Source of the DNA: Polyangiaceae bacterium
GTDB lineage: Bacteria > Myxococcota_A > Polyangia > Polyangiales > Polyangiaceae
Direction: 5' to 3'
Assembly (NCBI GenBank): GCA_020848455.1
Contig: JADLAB010000309.1
Span: forward strand, 1-51,938
Length of the DNA stretch: 51,938 bases
The position numbers were made by a program, and so were the translations under genes. Numbering within the stretch: the first letter of the stretch is position 1; each line of letters opens with the position of its first letter. The notes under the pieces were generated by a model. The model was not told the DNA's origin. It made no database searches and saw only the letters and a program-made list of their open reading frames with translations. This document shows positions 30,062-38,900 of the stretch, in pieces.

Positions 30062-30091
30062 ACGCTACGTTCGAGTGGGCAAATGAGTCAA
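30062..30091 (-). promoter_or_regulatory. candidate dcw operon promoter
   Basis: On the minus strand, -35 TTGACT (30086-30091, 5 of 6) and a weak -10 TAGCGT (30062-30067) lie 18 bp apart. The predicted start near 30055 would place the MraZ box within the first 20 transcribed bases. The region 30060-30200 is clearly more A/T-rich than its surroundings. Confidence 0.45.
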
Positions 30092-30439
30092 TAGTTCGCG
30101 AAATTTCACGGATCCAATGTAGATCATTCACGCCGATACACCCACCTATACCTACTCAAATCCTGACACGCCAGAGCGAAGTCGCGGCCGGATGGCCAAC
30201 ATGGTGGGATAAAGTGGATCGACGGCCGGCGGCACACAGGCACCCGCGCACCATGCCGGGCGCCCCACCGCCCGCCCGCTCGCGCGCGGTCGTCAGCGCG
30301 AGCCGCAGCCAGGTGCGTGGCGCGCGCCGGCCTCGAGGCGAGCGCGCCCCGCGGACGCGCGGTCAGGCGCGCTCGGGCTCGCGCGCGACGCGACCAGCGT
30401 CAGCGCTCGGGTGGTGGTGCGCCGGGGACCGAGCCCCCG
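30092..30439. other. intergenic region upstream of the dcw promoter
   Basis: About 350 bp between the candidate dcw promoter and the stop of the B12-binding gene. The part to about 30200 is A/T-rich for this genome and may hold further promoter elements; one more GTGGG on the minus strand lies near 30140 without a partner repeat. The part from 30210 is GC-rich. No gene, tRNA or clear terminator was seen. Confidence 0.5.
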
Positions 30440-30847
30440 TCACACCGCGATCGGGCGCACGTTCGCCTTCACCCACGCGACGATCTGCGACAGCGGCGTG
30501 CCGGGCGTGAAGATGCCCTTCACACCGGCGGCCTCGAGCCGCGCGCGATCGTCCTCTGGGATGATGCCACCGCCGAACACGACCACGTCGTCGGCACCCT
30601 TGGCGCGGAGCGCCTCGATCACGGCCGGAAACAGCGTGTTGTGCGCACCGCTCATGATCGACAGACCCACGCAGTCGACGTCCTCCTGCACGGCGGCGGC
30701 CGCGATCATCTCGGGCGTCTGGTGCAGGCCCGTGTAGATGACCTCGAAGCCGGCGTCGCGCAGGGCACGGGCGACGACCTTGGCGCCGCGGTCGTGACCG
30801 TCGAGCCCGGGCTTGGCAACCAACACGCGGATCCGTTGCTCGCTCAT
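30440..30847 (-). CDS. standalone B12-binding mutase subunit
   Basis: A 135-residue Rossmann-like cobalamin-binding domain equal to the C-terminal domain of methylmalonyl-CoA mutase. The B12 motif DxHxxG is present as [11 protein letters not shown] with His18 as lower cobalt ligand. [20 protein letters not shown] and [13 protein letters not shown] complete the fold. It would work with a separate catalytic subunit in acyl-CoA rearrangement, such as methylmalonyl-CoA/succinyl-CoA; no such subunit lies in the window. It is the last gene of the 34488-to-30440 minus-strand group. Confidence 0.9.
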   Translation of the reverse strand: MSEQRIRVLVAKPGLDGHDRGAKVVARALRDAGFEVIYTGLHQTPEMIAAAAVQEDVDCVGLSIMSGAHNTLFPAVIEALRAKGADDVVVFGGGIIPEDDRARLEAAGVKGIFTPGTPLSQIVAWVKANVRPIAV

Positions 30848-30929
30848 GGCGGGGCCGATTCTAGTCACGAATCGCGGCGCGCGCGACCCACGGCGCGGGC
30901 GCCGTGCGAGATGGCGGCGGGCGCGGGGG

Positions 30930-31619
30930 TCAAAGGTCCACGGTCTCGGTCCCCGGCGGCGGCACGAGGGAGAACTCGCGCGCCGGGATGGTCGCGTCGA
31001 GGGTCGGCGCCGCGAAGTCGAAACGGTTGCGGTTGCCCTGCGCATCGAGCACGAGCACGCGCCGCACCCCGCCGCTGCCGAGGTCCGCGAGAAAAAGGAC
31101 GCGCACGAACGCCGGCGTGGCCTCGCGCGGGACGGCCTCGAGCACGGCGTCACCGCGCCCCAGCGCCTCCTGCGACGGCAAGGTGCGGAGCTCGAAGTCC
31201 CGCGTGAGCACCCCTTGCCCCGCGAGGAAGGCGAGCGTGGCGGGATAGGGCGAGAGCGCGAGCTTACTCACGTAGAGGAGCTTGTCCTCGGCGAGGTACG
31301 CCCGGACGGTCTTGCCGTCCGACACGACGCGGTCGCGGCTCGGCGCGGCGTAGCGGAAGGAGAGCTTGCCGGGCTTCTCGAACGCGACCCGGCCCCGGCG
31401 CACGCGCGGCGCACGGTCGACGATGAGCTGCGCCACGTGGGTGAACTCGGCCTGGTAGCTGTGGAGCGCGTCGTGGAAGAGCTGGATGCGCGCCGCGAGC
31501 GCCAGCGCGTCGTGCGGCTCGTCGGCGGCGTGCGCACCCTGCGCGCGGCCGACGAGCGCACCGAGTGCGGCCGCGCCGGCGCCCACGAGGCTCGCGCGGC
31601 GATCGAGGGTCCTGGCCAC
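30930..31619 (-). CDS. LolA-like periplasmic carrier with Tat-like signal
   Basis: About 229 residues. After a signal sequence the mature part has the LolA layout: [18 protein letters not shown]-like helix, then [31 protein letters not shown] and a C-terminal segment [14 protein letters not shown]. LolA carries lipoproteins from the inner to the outer membrane. The N-terminus has [20 protein letters not shown] ending in AHA, with twin arginines before the hydrophobic core, so Tat export is possible though LolA is normally Sec-dependent. The start (GTG at 31619) is weakly supported, with no good ribosome binding site. Confidence 0.75.
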   Translation of the reverse strand: MARTLDRRASLVGAGAAALGALVGRAQGAHAADEPHDALALAARIQLFHDALHSYQAEFTHVAQLIVDRAPRVRRGRVAFEKPGKLSFRYAAPSRDRVVSDGKTVRAYLAEDKLLYVSKLALSPYPATLAFLAGQGVLTRDFELRTLPSQEALGRGDAVLEAVPREATPAFVRVLFLADLGSGGVRRVLVLDAQGNRNRFDFAAPTLDATIPAREFSLVPPPGTETVDL

Positions 31620-31681
31620 GAGCGGTCGACTATCACGCGTGCGCGCGGCGGTCGCCTTTTCGGCCGGCGGTGCCGGGAGCG

Positions 31682-32182
31682 TCAGCCGCGGCGCGAGGCG
31701 CGGGCGAGCGCCTCCTCGAAGCCCGCGCTCGCCAGGTGCGTGACGGCGATGGCGAGCGCGTCGGCGGCGTCGGAGGGCGGCGGATCCGGGAGGCGCAGCA
31801 GGTTCGCGACGAGGAGCGCGACCTGCAGCTTGTCGGCCCGACCGGAGCCGACCACGGTGCGCTTGACGCGCGCCGGCGCGTACTCGTGGACGGCCATCCC
31901 GGCCGAGCGCAGGCGCAGGAGCGCGACCCCGCGTGCGTGCCCGAGCTTGCAGGCGCTTTGCGCGTCCTTCGCGAAGAAGATGCCCTCGACGGCGGAGACC
32001 TCGGGAGCGTGCTCCGCGATGACCACCGCGAGCTCGCGATCGATGACGACCAGGCGGTCGGCGAGCTCGCCGTCGCCGGCAGTGATCACGCCCCAGGCGA
32101 CGCAGCTGAGGCGGCTGCCCGAGCGATCGACCACGCCCCAGCCGAGCCGGTGCGTGCCCGGGTCGATGCCGATCACGCGCAT
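31682..32182 (-). CDS. ruvC: Holliday junction resolvase RuvC
   Basis: A 166-residue endonuclease that cuts Holliday junctions with RuvAB. MRVIGIDPGTHRLGWGVV starts the RNase H-like fold. The acidic residues fall at Asp7, Glu66, Asp138 and Asp141, as in E. coli RuvC. The ATG at 32182 was chosen for the family N-terminus; a GTG at 32206 would add eight residues. ruvA and ruvB are not in the window. It lies 30 bp after the FAD oxidase gene. Confidence 0.95.
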   Translation of the reverse strand: MRVIGIDPGTHRLGWGVVDRSGSRLSCVAWGVITAGDGELADRLVVIDRELAVVIAEHAPEVSAVEGIFFAKDAQSACKLGHARGVALLRLRSAGMAVHEYAPARVKRTVVGSGRADKLQVALLVANLLRLPDPPPSDAADALAIAVTHLASAGFEEALARASRRG

Positions 32183-32212
32183 CGCGGCCCCGCGGCGGCG
32201 GGCCACGCCGGC

Positions 32213-33640
32213 TCAGCAGCTCCCATGCCCGGTCCGCGGGAAGATCTTGCCCGGGTTGAGGATGCCTTTCGGGTCGAAGACGCGCTTCAGCTCGCGCTGC
32301 AGGCGGATGAGCTCGGGCGACTGCTCGAGCGACAGGAACTCGGCCTTGGAGCTGCCGATGCCGTGCTCGCCCGTGAGCGTCCCGCCCATGGCGAGGACGC
32401 GCGTGAACAGATCGCGCAGCGCCGCCTCCACGCGCGGCACGTCGGCGGGGTCGTCCCACAGGAAGTTCACGTGGAGGTTGCCGTCACCGGCGTGTCCGTA
32501 GCTCATCATGCGCACCCCACGCGCTTGCCCGATGCGGCCGACGTCCATCACGAGCTCGCTCATGCGCGTGCGCGGCACGACCACGTCCTCGGCAACCTTG
32601 TAGCGCGCCATCTTGCGCAGCGTGTGCGAGAGATCGCTTCGCACACGCCACAGTCGCTCGCGCTGCGCGCCGTCCTGGGCCACGAGCACGTCGAGCGCGC
32701 CGGCCGCGTCGAGCCGCGCACCCACCGCCTCGAGGCCGCGCTCGCAGGCCGGCTCGTCGCCGTCGACCTCGACGATGAGCATGGCGCCCGCGCGCTCGTC
32801 GACGCCGACGCCCTCGCGGCGCATCGCGCCGAGGCACGCCTCGTCGACGAGCTCGAGGCAGCGCGGCACCAGCCCCGCGGCGACGATGTCCGCGACGGCG
32901 CGCGCCGAGCCGCTGCCGTCCGCGAAGAGGCCGAGCACGGTGTAGACCTGCTCGGGCTTGGGCACGAGCCTGAGCGTCGCCTCGACCGTGACTGCGAGCG
33001 TGCCCTCGCTGCCCACGAGCAGCGAGGTCACGTCGTAGCCGGTGACGCCCTTCTTCGTGCGGCGGCCGGTGCGCAGGCGGGCACCGGTGGGCGTCACGAC
33101 GTCGAGCCCGAGCACGTAGTCGCGCGTCGCGCCGTACTTGAAGGCCCGGGGCCCCGCGGCGTTCTCGGCGATGTTGCCGCCGAGGGCGGCGGCGGCGCGC
33201 GAGTTGGGATCGGGCGGGAAGAAGAGGCCCTCGCTCTCCACCGCGTGCTGCAGATCCGCCAGGATGATGCCGGGCTCGACGACGGCGAGGTGCTCGCGCC
33301 GGTCGATGTCCTTCAGGGCGCGCATGCCGAGCGTGGCGAGCACGATCCCGCCCGCCACCGGCACGCAGCCGCCGCTCTTGCCGCTGCCCGCGGCGCGGGG
33401 CGTCACGGGCACGCCGTGCTCGCTCGCGACGGCGAAGGTGGCCGCGACGTCGTCGGCGCTCGCGGCGAGCACGACCGCGTCGGGCAGCACGGGCTCCTGA
33501 TCCGACTCGTCGCCGGCGTAGGCGCCCATGGCGTCGGGGTCGGTCACGAGCTTGCTCGGTCCGACGGCACGGCCGAGCGCACGCCGCACGGCGTCGACGG
33601 TGGCCGCCGAGGGGCGGGGCCAGGGCTCACGGGGCAACAT
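32213..33640 (-). CDS. FAD-linked oxidase, GlcD/D-lactate dehydrogenase type
   Basis: A 475-residue flavoprotein. The FAD-binding type 4 domain includes VTPRAAGSGKSGGCVPVAGG, VEPGIILADLQHAVE, FPPDPNSRAAAALGGNIAEN and YDVTSLLVGSEGTLAV. The C-terminal FAD-oxidase domain contains SYGHAGDGNLHVNFLW and LTGEHGIGSSKAEFL, ending in DPKGILNPGKIFP. It oxidises a 2-hydroxy acid such as glycolate or D-lactate to the 2-oxo acid; the substrate cannot be fixed. No glcE/glcF partners follow, so the electron acceptor is unknown. Confidence 0.9.
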   Translation of the reverse strand: MLPREPWPRPSAATVDAVRRALGRAVGPSKLVTDPDAMGAYAGDESDQEPVLPDAVVLAASADDVAATFAVASEHGVPVTPRAAGSGKSGGCVPVAGGIVLATLGMRALKDIDRREHLAVVEPGIILADLQHAVESEGLFFPPDPNSRAAAALGGNIAENAAGPRAFKYGATRDYVLGLDVVTPTGARLRTGRRTKKGVTGYDVTSLLVGSEGTLAVTVEATLRLVPKPEQVYTVLGLFADGSGSARAVADIVAAGLVPRCLELVDEACLGAMRREGVGVDERAGAMLIVEVDGDEPACERGLEAVGARLDAAGALDVLVAQDGAQRERLWRVRSDLSHTLRKMARYKVAEDVVVPRTRMSELVMDVGRIGQARGVRMMSYGHAGDGNLHVNFLWDDPADVPRVEAALRDLFTRVLAMGGTLTGEHGIGSSKAEFLSLEQSPELIRLQRELKRVFDPKGILNPGKIFPRTGHGSC

Positions 33641-33671
33641 CGTGACGAAGCATAGAGACGCGCGGGCCTCG

Positions 33672-33690
33672 GCGCACGTCGCCCGTGCGC
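33672..33690. terminator. hairpin between crotonase and FAD oxidase genes
   Basis: GCGCACG and CGTGCGC pair around a 5-nt loop in the 59-bp gap. There is no T tract. It may be a weak terminator or processing site. Confidence 0.3.
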
Positions 33691-33699
33691 AAGCGTCGG

Positions 33700-34488
33700 T
33701 CAGGCACCGGCGGGGTCCTCGGGCTCGGCCTCAGCCGACGGCGCCGGCGCACCCGCAGCGAAGGCCCCGGCCGCGTCGAGCGCGTCGGGACGCGTGAGCG
33801 TACCGACGCCGTGCCGGAGCTCGTTCTGCATGGCCTCGGCGAACGGCAGCGCCCACTGCTCGTGGACCGAGCGGCGGTCGCTCCGCAGGCACGCCTGCGG
33901 CAGGGCTGCGAGCTCGGTCGCGAGGGCGCGCGCGGCAGCGAGCGCGCGCCCCGGCTCGGTCAGGCGGTTGCAGAGGCCGATCGCGAGCGCCTCCTCGGCC
34001 GAAACGGCGCGCCCGGTGAGGATGAGGTCGAGGGCGCGGCTCATGCCCACGAGGCGCGGCAGCCGGACGGTGCCGCCGTCGATGAGCGGGATGCCGACGC
34101 GCCGGCAGAACACACCGAAGACGGCGTCGGCGGCCGCGACGCGGAGATCGCACCAGCACGCGAGCTCGAGCCCACCGGCGACGCAGTGGCCCTCGATGGC
34201 CGCGATGACGGGCTTGTCGAGCTCGAAGCGCGTCGGACCCATGGGGCCGTCGCCGTCGGGCGCGATGCGGTTGGGCGCGCCGGCCGCGATGGCCTTGAGA
34301 TCGGCGCCGCTGCAGAAGGTGCCCCCGGCGCCCGTCAGGATCGCGACCGCGAGGGTCGGATCGGCCTCGAAGCGCCGGAACGCGGTCGCCAGCGACTCGG
34401 CCGTCGCTCGATCGACGGCGTTCCTGCGGTCCGGGCGGTCGAGGGTGACGATCGCCACCCTGCCGTCGGTCTCGTAGCGCACGCTCAT
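33700..34488 (-). CDS. crotonase (enoyl-CoA hydratase/isomerase) family protein
   Basis: A 262-residue crotonase fold. The oxyanion-hole segments are GTFCSGADLKAIA and IEGHCVAGGLELACWCDLRV. The first catalytic Glu of enoyl-CoA hydratase is kept (Glu108 in GLELA). The position of the second (PEI in classic hydratases) aligns with Cys128 in VFCRRVGIPLIDGGT, so simple hydratase activity is doubtful; this GIPLIDGGT form is a recognised crotonase subgroup. The C-terminus is a disordered Ala/Pro/Glu-rich tail. The start MSVRYETDG at 34488 was preferred over an ATG 18 nt upstream. Confidence 0.87.
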   Translation of the reverse strand: MSVRYETDGRVAIVTLDRPDRRNAVDRATAESLATAFRRFEADPTLAVAILTGAGGTFCSGADLKAIAAGAPNRIAPDGDGPMGPTRFELDKPVIAAIEGHCVAGGLELACWCDLRVAAADAVFGVFCRRVGIPLIDGGTVRLPRLVGMSRALDLILTGRAVSAEEALAIGLCNRLTEPGRALAAARALATELAALPQACLRSDRRSVHEQWALPFAEAMQNELRHGVGTLTRPDALDAAGAFAAGAPAPSAEAEPEDPAGA

Positions 34489-34542
34489 GACCTCGACATA
34501 CACCATCGGCCGCGCGCACCGGGGCAAGGATCGCTCGAACCT

Positions 34543-34551
34543 TGGTATAGT
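34543..34551 (+). promoter_or_regulatory. extended -10 promoter of the M20 amidohydrolase gene
   Basis: TGGTATAGT is an extended -10 (TGn plus TATAGT, 5 of 6). No good -35 is present. The predicted start near 34558 gives a leader of about 11 nt that holds the GAGGTGA ribosome binding site of the ATG at 34569. Confidence 0.55.
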
Positions 34552-34568
34552 CGCGCCCGAGGTGAGCC

Positions 34569-35816
34569 ATGGGTGACGCACGGCGGGTGATTTCGGACTT
34601 GCGCGAGCTCGCGGCGCGGACTTCGACACCAGCGGGCGCGCAGCGCGTCGCGTGGGGCCCCACGTGGCGCGACGCGCGTGCCTGGTTCCGCGCCAAGGTC
34701 GGCGAGCTCGGGCTCGACGTCACGACCGACGCGGCCGGCAACAACTGGGTCACGCTGCCGGGCGAGTCGCCGAAGAGCGTGCTCATGGGCAGCCACATCG
34801 ACTGCGTGCCGAACGGCGGCTGGCTCGACGGCTGCTTCGGCGTCGTGGCGGGCATCGAGGCCCTGCGCAGCTACGCGGGCGGCAAGCGGCCCCCGGTGAC
34901 CCTGCGCCTCGTGGACTGGGCCGACGAGGAAGGCGCGCGTTTCGGGCGCAGCCTGTTCGGCTCCTCGGCCGCCGCCGGCACGCTCGAGCTCGACGACGTA
35001 CGTGGGCTCAAGGACCGCCAGGGCACGGCGCTCGTCGACGCCCTACGCGAGAACGGCGTCGAGCTCGAGGGCGTCGGGCGCGCGCACCGAGAGCTCCGCG
35101 CCACCGACGGCCGCGCCTACCTCGAGGTGCACATCGAGCAGGGCCCGGTGCTCGAGGCGGCGGGGAAATCGACGGGCGTCGTCATCGGCACCTTCGGGGT
35201 CGAGCGCCACATGATGCGCTTCACGGGGCAGGCAGCGCACTCCGGCTCGACCCCGATCCCGATGCGGCGCGACGCCTTTCTCGCGGCTGCCGAGACGGCG
35301 CTCGCTTGCCGCGAGATCGGTCTACGCCACTCGAAGCCGGGCGCCGGCGTCGTGTGCACGGTCGGCGTCGTCAACGTCGAGCCCAAGATCGTCACGGCCG
35401 TGCCGGGCGTGTGCGAGATCTCGCTCGATCAGCGCGCGCTCGATGCCACGGTGCTCGCGGCGATGAACCGCGAGGCGCGCGAGGCGTCGGAGCGCGCGGC
35501 GCGGGCCAACGACGTCACGGTCGAGTGGCGGCACCTCTGGCGCATCGACCCGCGCCCCTTCGACCCGGCGCTCCTCGCCCTGTGCGCCGAGGCCGTGAAG
35601 GAGGAGACCGGGGAAGCACCGCACCTGCCGTCCGGCCCGCTGCACGACGCGGCCGAGATGGCGCTCCACATGCCGACCGTGATGATGTTCTCGTCCTCGT
35701 CCCGCGGCCTGTCGCACTGCAAGGAAGAGGACACGCCCGAGCCCCACCTCGAGCGCACCATTCGCGCGTTTCTCAGGCTCGTCGACAAGACCGTCGCGCA
35801 CGTCGCGGCCAGCTGA
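34569..35816 (+). CDS. M20 amidohydrolase (N-carbamoyl-amino acid/allantoate type)
   Basis: A 415-residue di-metal hydrolase. Metal ligands can be placed: His76 (GSHIDCVP), Asp87 (GWLDGCFG), Glu120/Glu121 (DEEGARF), His188 (EVHIEQGPVLE) and a C-terminal His in LSHCKEED. The dimerisation domain holds TGQAAHSGSTPIPMRRDA. EVHIEQG and the PMRRDA block are typical of the hydantoinase/carbamoylase and allantoate amidohydrolase branch, which removes carbamoyl or related groups from amino-acid or ureide nitrogen. The substrate is not predictable. It is divergent from the crotonase gene (80 bp) and convergent with the giant activase gene. Confidence 0.9.
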   Translation: MGDARRVISDLRELAARTSTPAGAQRVAWGPTWRDARAWFRAKVGELGLDVTTDAAGNNWVTLPGESPKSVLMGSHIDCVPNGGWLDGCFGVVAGIEALRSYAGGKRPPVTLRLVDWADEEGARFGRSLFGSSAAAGTLELDDVRGLKDRQGTALVDALRENGVELEGVGRAHRELRATDGRAYLEVHIEQGPVLEAAGKSTGVVIGTFGVERHMMRFTGQAAHSGSTPIPMRRDAFLAAAETALACREIGLRHSKPGAGVVCTVGVVNVEPKIVTAVPGVCEISLDQRALDATVLAAMNREAREASERAARANDVTVEWRHLWRIDPRPFDPALLALCAEAVKEETGEAPHLPSGPLHDAAEMALHMPTVMMFSSSSRGLSHCKEEDTPEPHLERTIRAFLRLVDKTVAHVAAS

Positions 35817-35824
35817 GCCAGAGG

Positions 35825-35842
35825 CCGGGCTCCGGAGCTCGG
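35825..35842. repeat. near-palindrome between convergent genes
   Basis: CCGGGCTCCGGAGCTCGG is an 18-bp palindrome with one mismatched pair, lying in the 92-bp gap between the M20 and giant activase stop codons. It could fold as a short bidirectional terminator stem, but no T tract follows. Confidence 0.3.
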
Positions 35843-35908
35843 ACTCGTGCCTCGCCCTTTGCCCGAAGCCCGTAGCCTGAAGCCCCCGGCCTGCTGGAGT
35901 CGAGCCCT

Positions 35909-38900
35909 CTAGACCTCGGCCCGCTCGCCCTCGACCGCCCTCGGCCTCGGGGGCGCGACCGCGGCCTCGCCGCGGCGCCTCTGGAAGCGCTCCTTCACGT
36001 CGAAGGCGAAGGTGTCGAGGATCGCCGGATCGATGGGGTCGCCGTTGAGGGGCAGGGTGAGCGACAGCAGCCCTTCCTTCTCGGCAACGTGGAAGAACTG
36101 GGACTCGGCGATCTTGTTCGGCATGCACTCGTGCGGGCCGACGCTGACGACGCCGTCGATGTGCCCGTGGCGCCATTCGTGGATCGGCCCGCCGAGCGTG
36201 AGCACCGCCTCGCCGCACAGGTCGGCGCGGAGGTAGCCCGACGAAGCGTCGAGCGCGTCCTTGACCGTGGTCCGCTCGTGCCAGCCGAGCGCCGCGGCCA
36301 TCACGGCGTAGGTCTTGTTCTGGATGCGCCTCTGCACGAGGCTCGAGAGCTCTGCCGACAGACCCACGCGCGAGCCGCGCAGGCGCGTCACCCAGTCCGA
36401 GTACTCGAGCCACTCGCTGAACGGGGCGAAGCGCGCCCGGATGCCGCGGCGCTCGAGCTTCTCGATGACGAAGTCGTTCGCGAACGGGTCGCAGCGCACG
36501 TAGATCTCCCCGACGACGAGCACGGTCGGGACCCGGCGCCCCGAGCGCGCCCGCGCGAGCTCGGCGCCAGCGCGGCGCAGCAGATCGGCGCACCCGAAGA
36601 GCCGCCCGCTCGCCGCCTGCACGAAGGCATTCGGCAGCGACAGATCCCCGCTGCCCGCCGACTCGAGCAAGCGGCAGAGCTCGCGCCGGTAGCGCTCGAA
36701 GATGGCGTCGGCCGCGCCGGGCGTGCGCTCGACGGGGCGCACGTCGTAGAGCGCCTCCTGGAGCACGTCGAAGGCCGCGAAGCCCGTCATGACGAGGGCC
36801 GCGAAGCCGCCGGGCACCCCCTCGAAGTAGTCGCTGTCGGCGGGCGACCAGATCGACACGCGCTCGCCCTGCCCCACCCGCTCGAGGATCAGCCGGTGGA
36901 GCATGTTGTAGGCGCCGAAGCGGCACGGTCCGTCGGCCGTGGGCATGAAGAAGGCGAAGCGCGCCTTCGGATCGGGCTCCTTCGCGAGCCGCGCCAGCAG
37001 GCTCCCCGCCGTGATGCTCATCGGCAGGCACTCCTTGCCCGAGGTGTGGCGCCGGCCGAGGCGCAGAGCCTCGCGATCGGGCAGCGGCAAGGTCTCGGCG
37101 CGAACGCCGATGCCGCGCAGGCACGCGGCCATGGCCTCGGCCCCGGCGCCCATGCGGGGCACGAGCAGCGTCTCGCCCCGCGCGCGGATCTCGCGCAGGC
37201 CGTGCACGCGCCGGTCGATGCGCGCGAGCTCCTGCGCCGCCCCGGCCTCGGCTGCGCGTGCCTCGGCTGCGAGGTGCTCGCGCACGCAATGCAGGAAGGC
37301 CTCGACCCGGGTCTTCGTACCGGCGTCGCCGGAGTGCCCGTCCGTCTCGACGATGGCGAAGGGCTTGCCCGCCATGGCGTAGGCGTAAAAGTGCAGGTTG
37401 AAGCTGTCGGGGCCGCACGAGTAGTTGCTGCACCACAGGCTGTAGACCCCGGGCATGCGGCGGATCTGGTGGGCGGCTCGCAGGTTGCGCTGTCCCTGCC
37501 CCCAGTACATGCCCTCGACGCCCGGCACCTCGTCGGCCACCGGGTAGCAGTCGACCGGGATCGCGAGCGCCCCCTGCTCGCGCAGCAGCGGCGGCACGTG
37601 CGAGTTGAGGACGTCGTTGTAGATCGTGTAGGGGCGCCCGAGCACGACCACCGGCACGATGCCGGTCTCGACCGCGAAGGCGAGCGCGCGCCGCCCGATC
37701 TCGAGGCACTGCCGGTCGAAGGCGAGCTGCGCGTGGCGCGCGCGGCGCAGGGCCTGCGCCACCGTCACCGGGCTCGCGCCGAGCTCCGCGCCGAGCTTCT
37801 CGCAGGCCGCGCGGAGCGGCGCCGCGTCGAGGTTCTCGGGCCCGAAGTCGATGACCGGCGAGAGGATCTTCGCCCCGGCCACCGCGCCGAGGTCGTGCCG
37901 CAGGAGATCCGGGCTCGCCTGCACGATGGGACAGACGACCGCGTGGCGCTCCTTGGCCACGCGCGGCATCTCGCGCACCATGGGCGCGAACACGAAGGCG
38001 ACGTCCTCGGCCGCCATGGCGGACACGAGCCCGTGGTAGTGCTGCATCGGCGCGCAGAAGGGCACGTTGGCCTTCTCGATGCCGCGCTTCAGGGTCTTGC
38101 CGCCGGCACTCGTCACCAGCGTGACGTCGAGGCCGAGCTCGTAGAGCAGCGTGGCGAAGAAGGGGAAGGTGCCCTTCAGCTGGAACTCGTCCGTCATGGC
38201 GACGCGGCGCCGTCCGCGCGAGGTGGTCACGCGCCGCACGATGGCGTGCACGAGCGCTTCCCGCTCGCGGAACGGATCGGGCGCGCGATCGGGGAGCTTC
38301 TTCTTGCCGGTGCCGCCGTCCCACAAGGAGCAGCCGCCGCCCCAGGTGAAGCGCCCCCGCTCGGAAGCGACGCGGGTCGCGATGCGATCGATGCGGCAGC
38401 GGTTGCCGGCCCCACCGCAGCCCTTCGTCGACTTGCACACGAAGGTGTCCTTTTCTACGACGGTGGCCTCGAGGAAGCGCGCCGGGGCGAGCGCCGCCTG
38501 GTCCGCGACGGGGAGCGCCTTGCGGCACAGGAGCGCGATGCCGAGCGCCCCCATGATCCCGGGGCTCGGCGGCACCACCACCTCGCTGCCGGTCTGGCGC
38601 GCGACGGCCGCCGCGAGCGCGTCGGCCGCGAAGGGCATGCCCTGGCAGAACACCACCTGCCCGACCGGACGGCTGCCCTTCACGCGGTTCAGGTAGTTCT
38701 GCACGATGGAGTCGTAGATGCCGGCGATGACCGCGCGGTTGTCGACGCCCGCGGCGACCGCCTCGTCGATGATCTCGGCCATGAACACCGAGCAGTGCTG
38801 CCCGAGCGACACGCCGCCGGTCGCGCACAGGGCCTCAGCTCCGAGCTCGGCCACGCTCCCGATGCCGGCGAATTTCCGCCCCTGCTCCTCGATGAACGAG

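Noticed and set aside
30210-30439. Possible small gene or RNA upstream of the dcw promoter
   Set aside because: Only short Arg/Ala-rich frames without a ribosome binding site; no cloverleaf or conserved RNA motif could be drawn.
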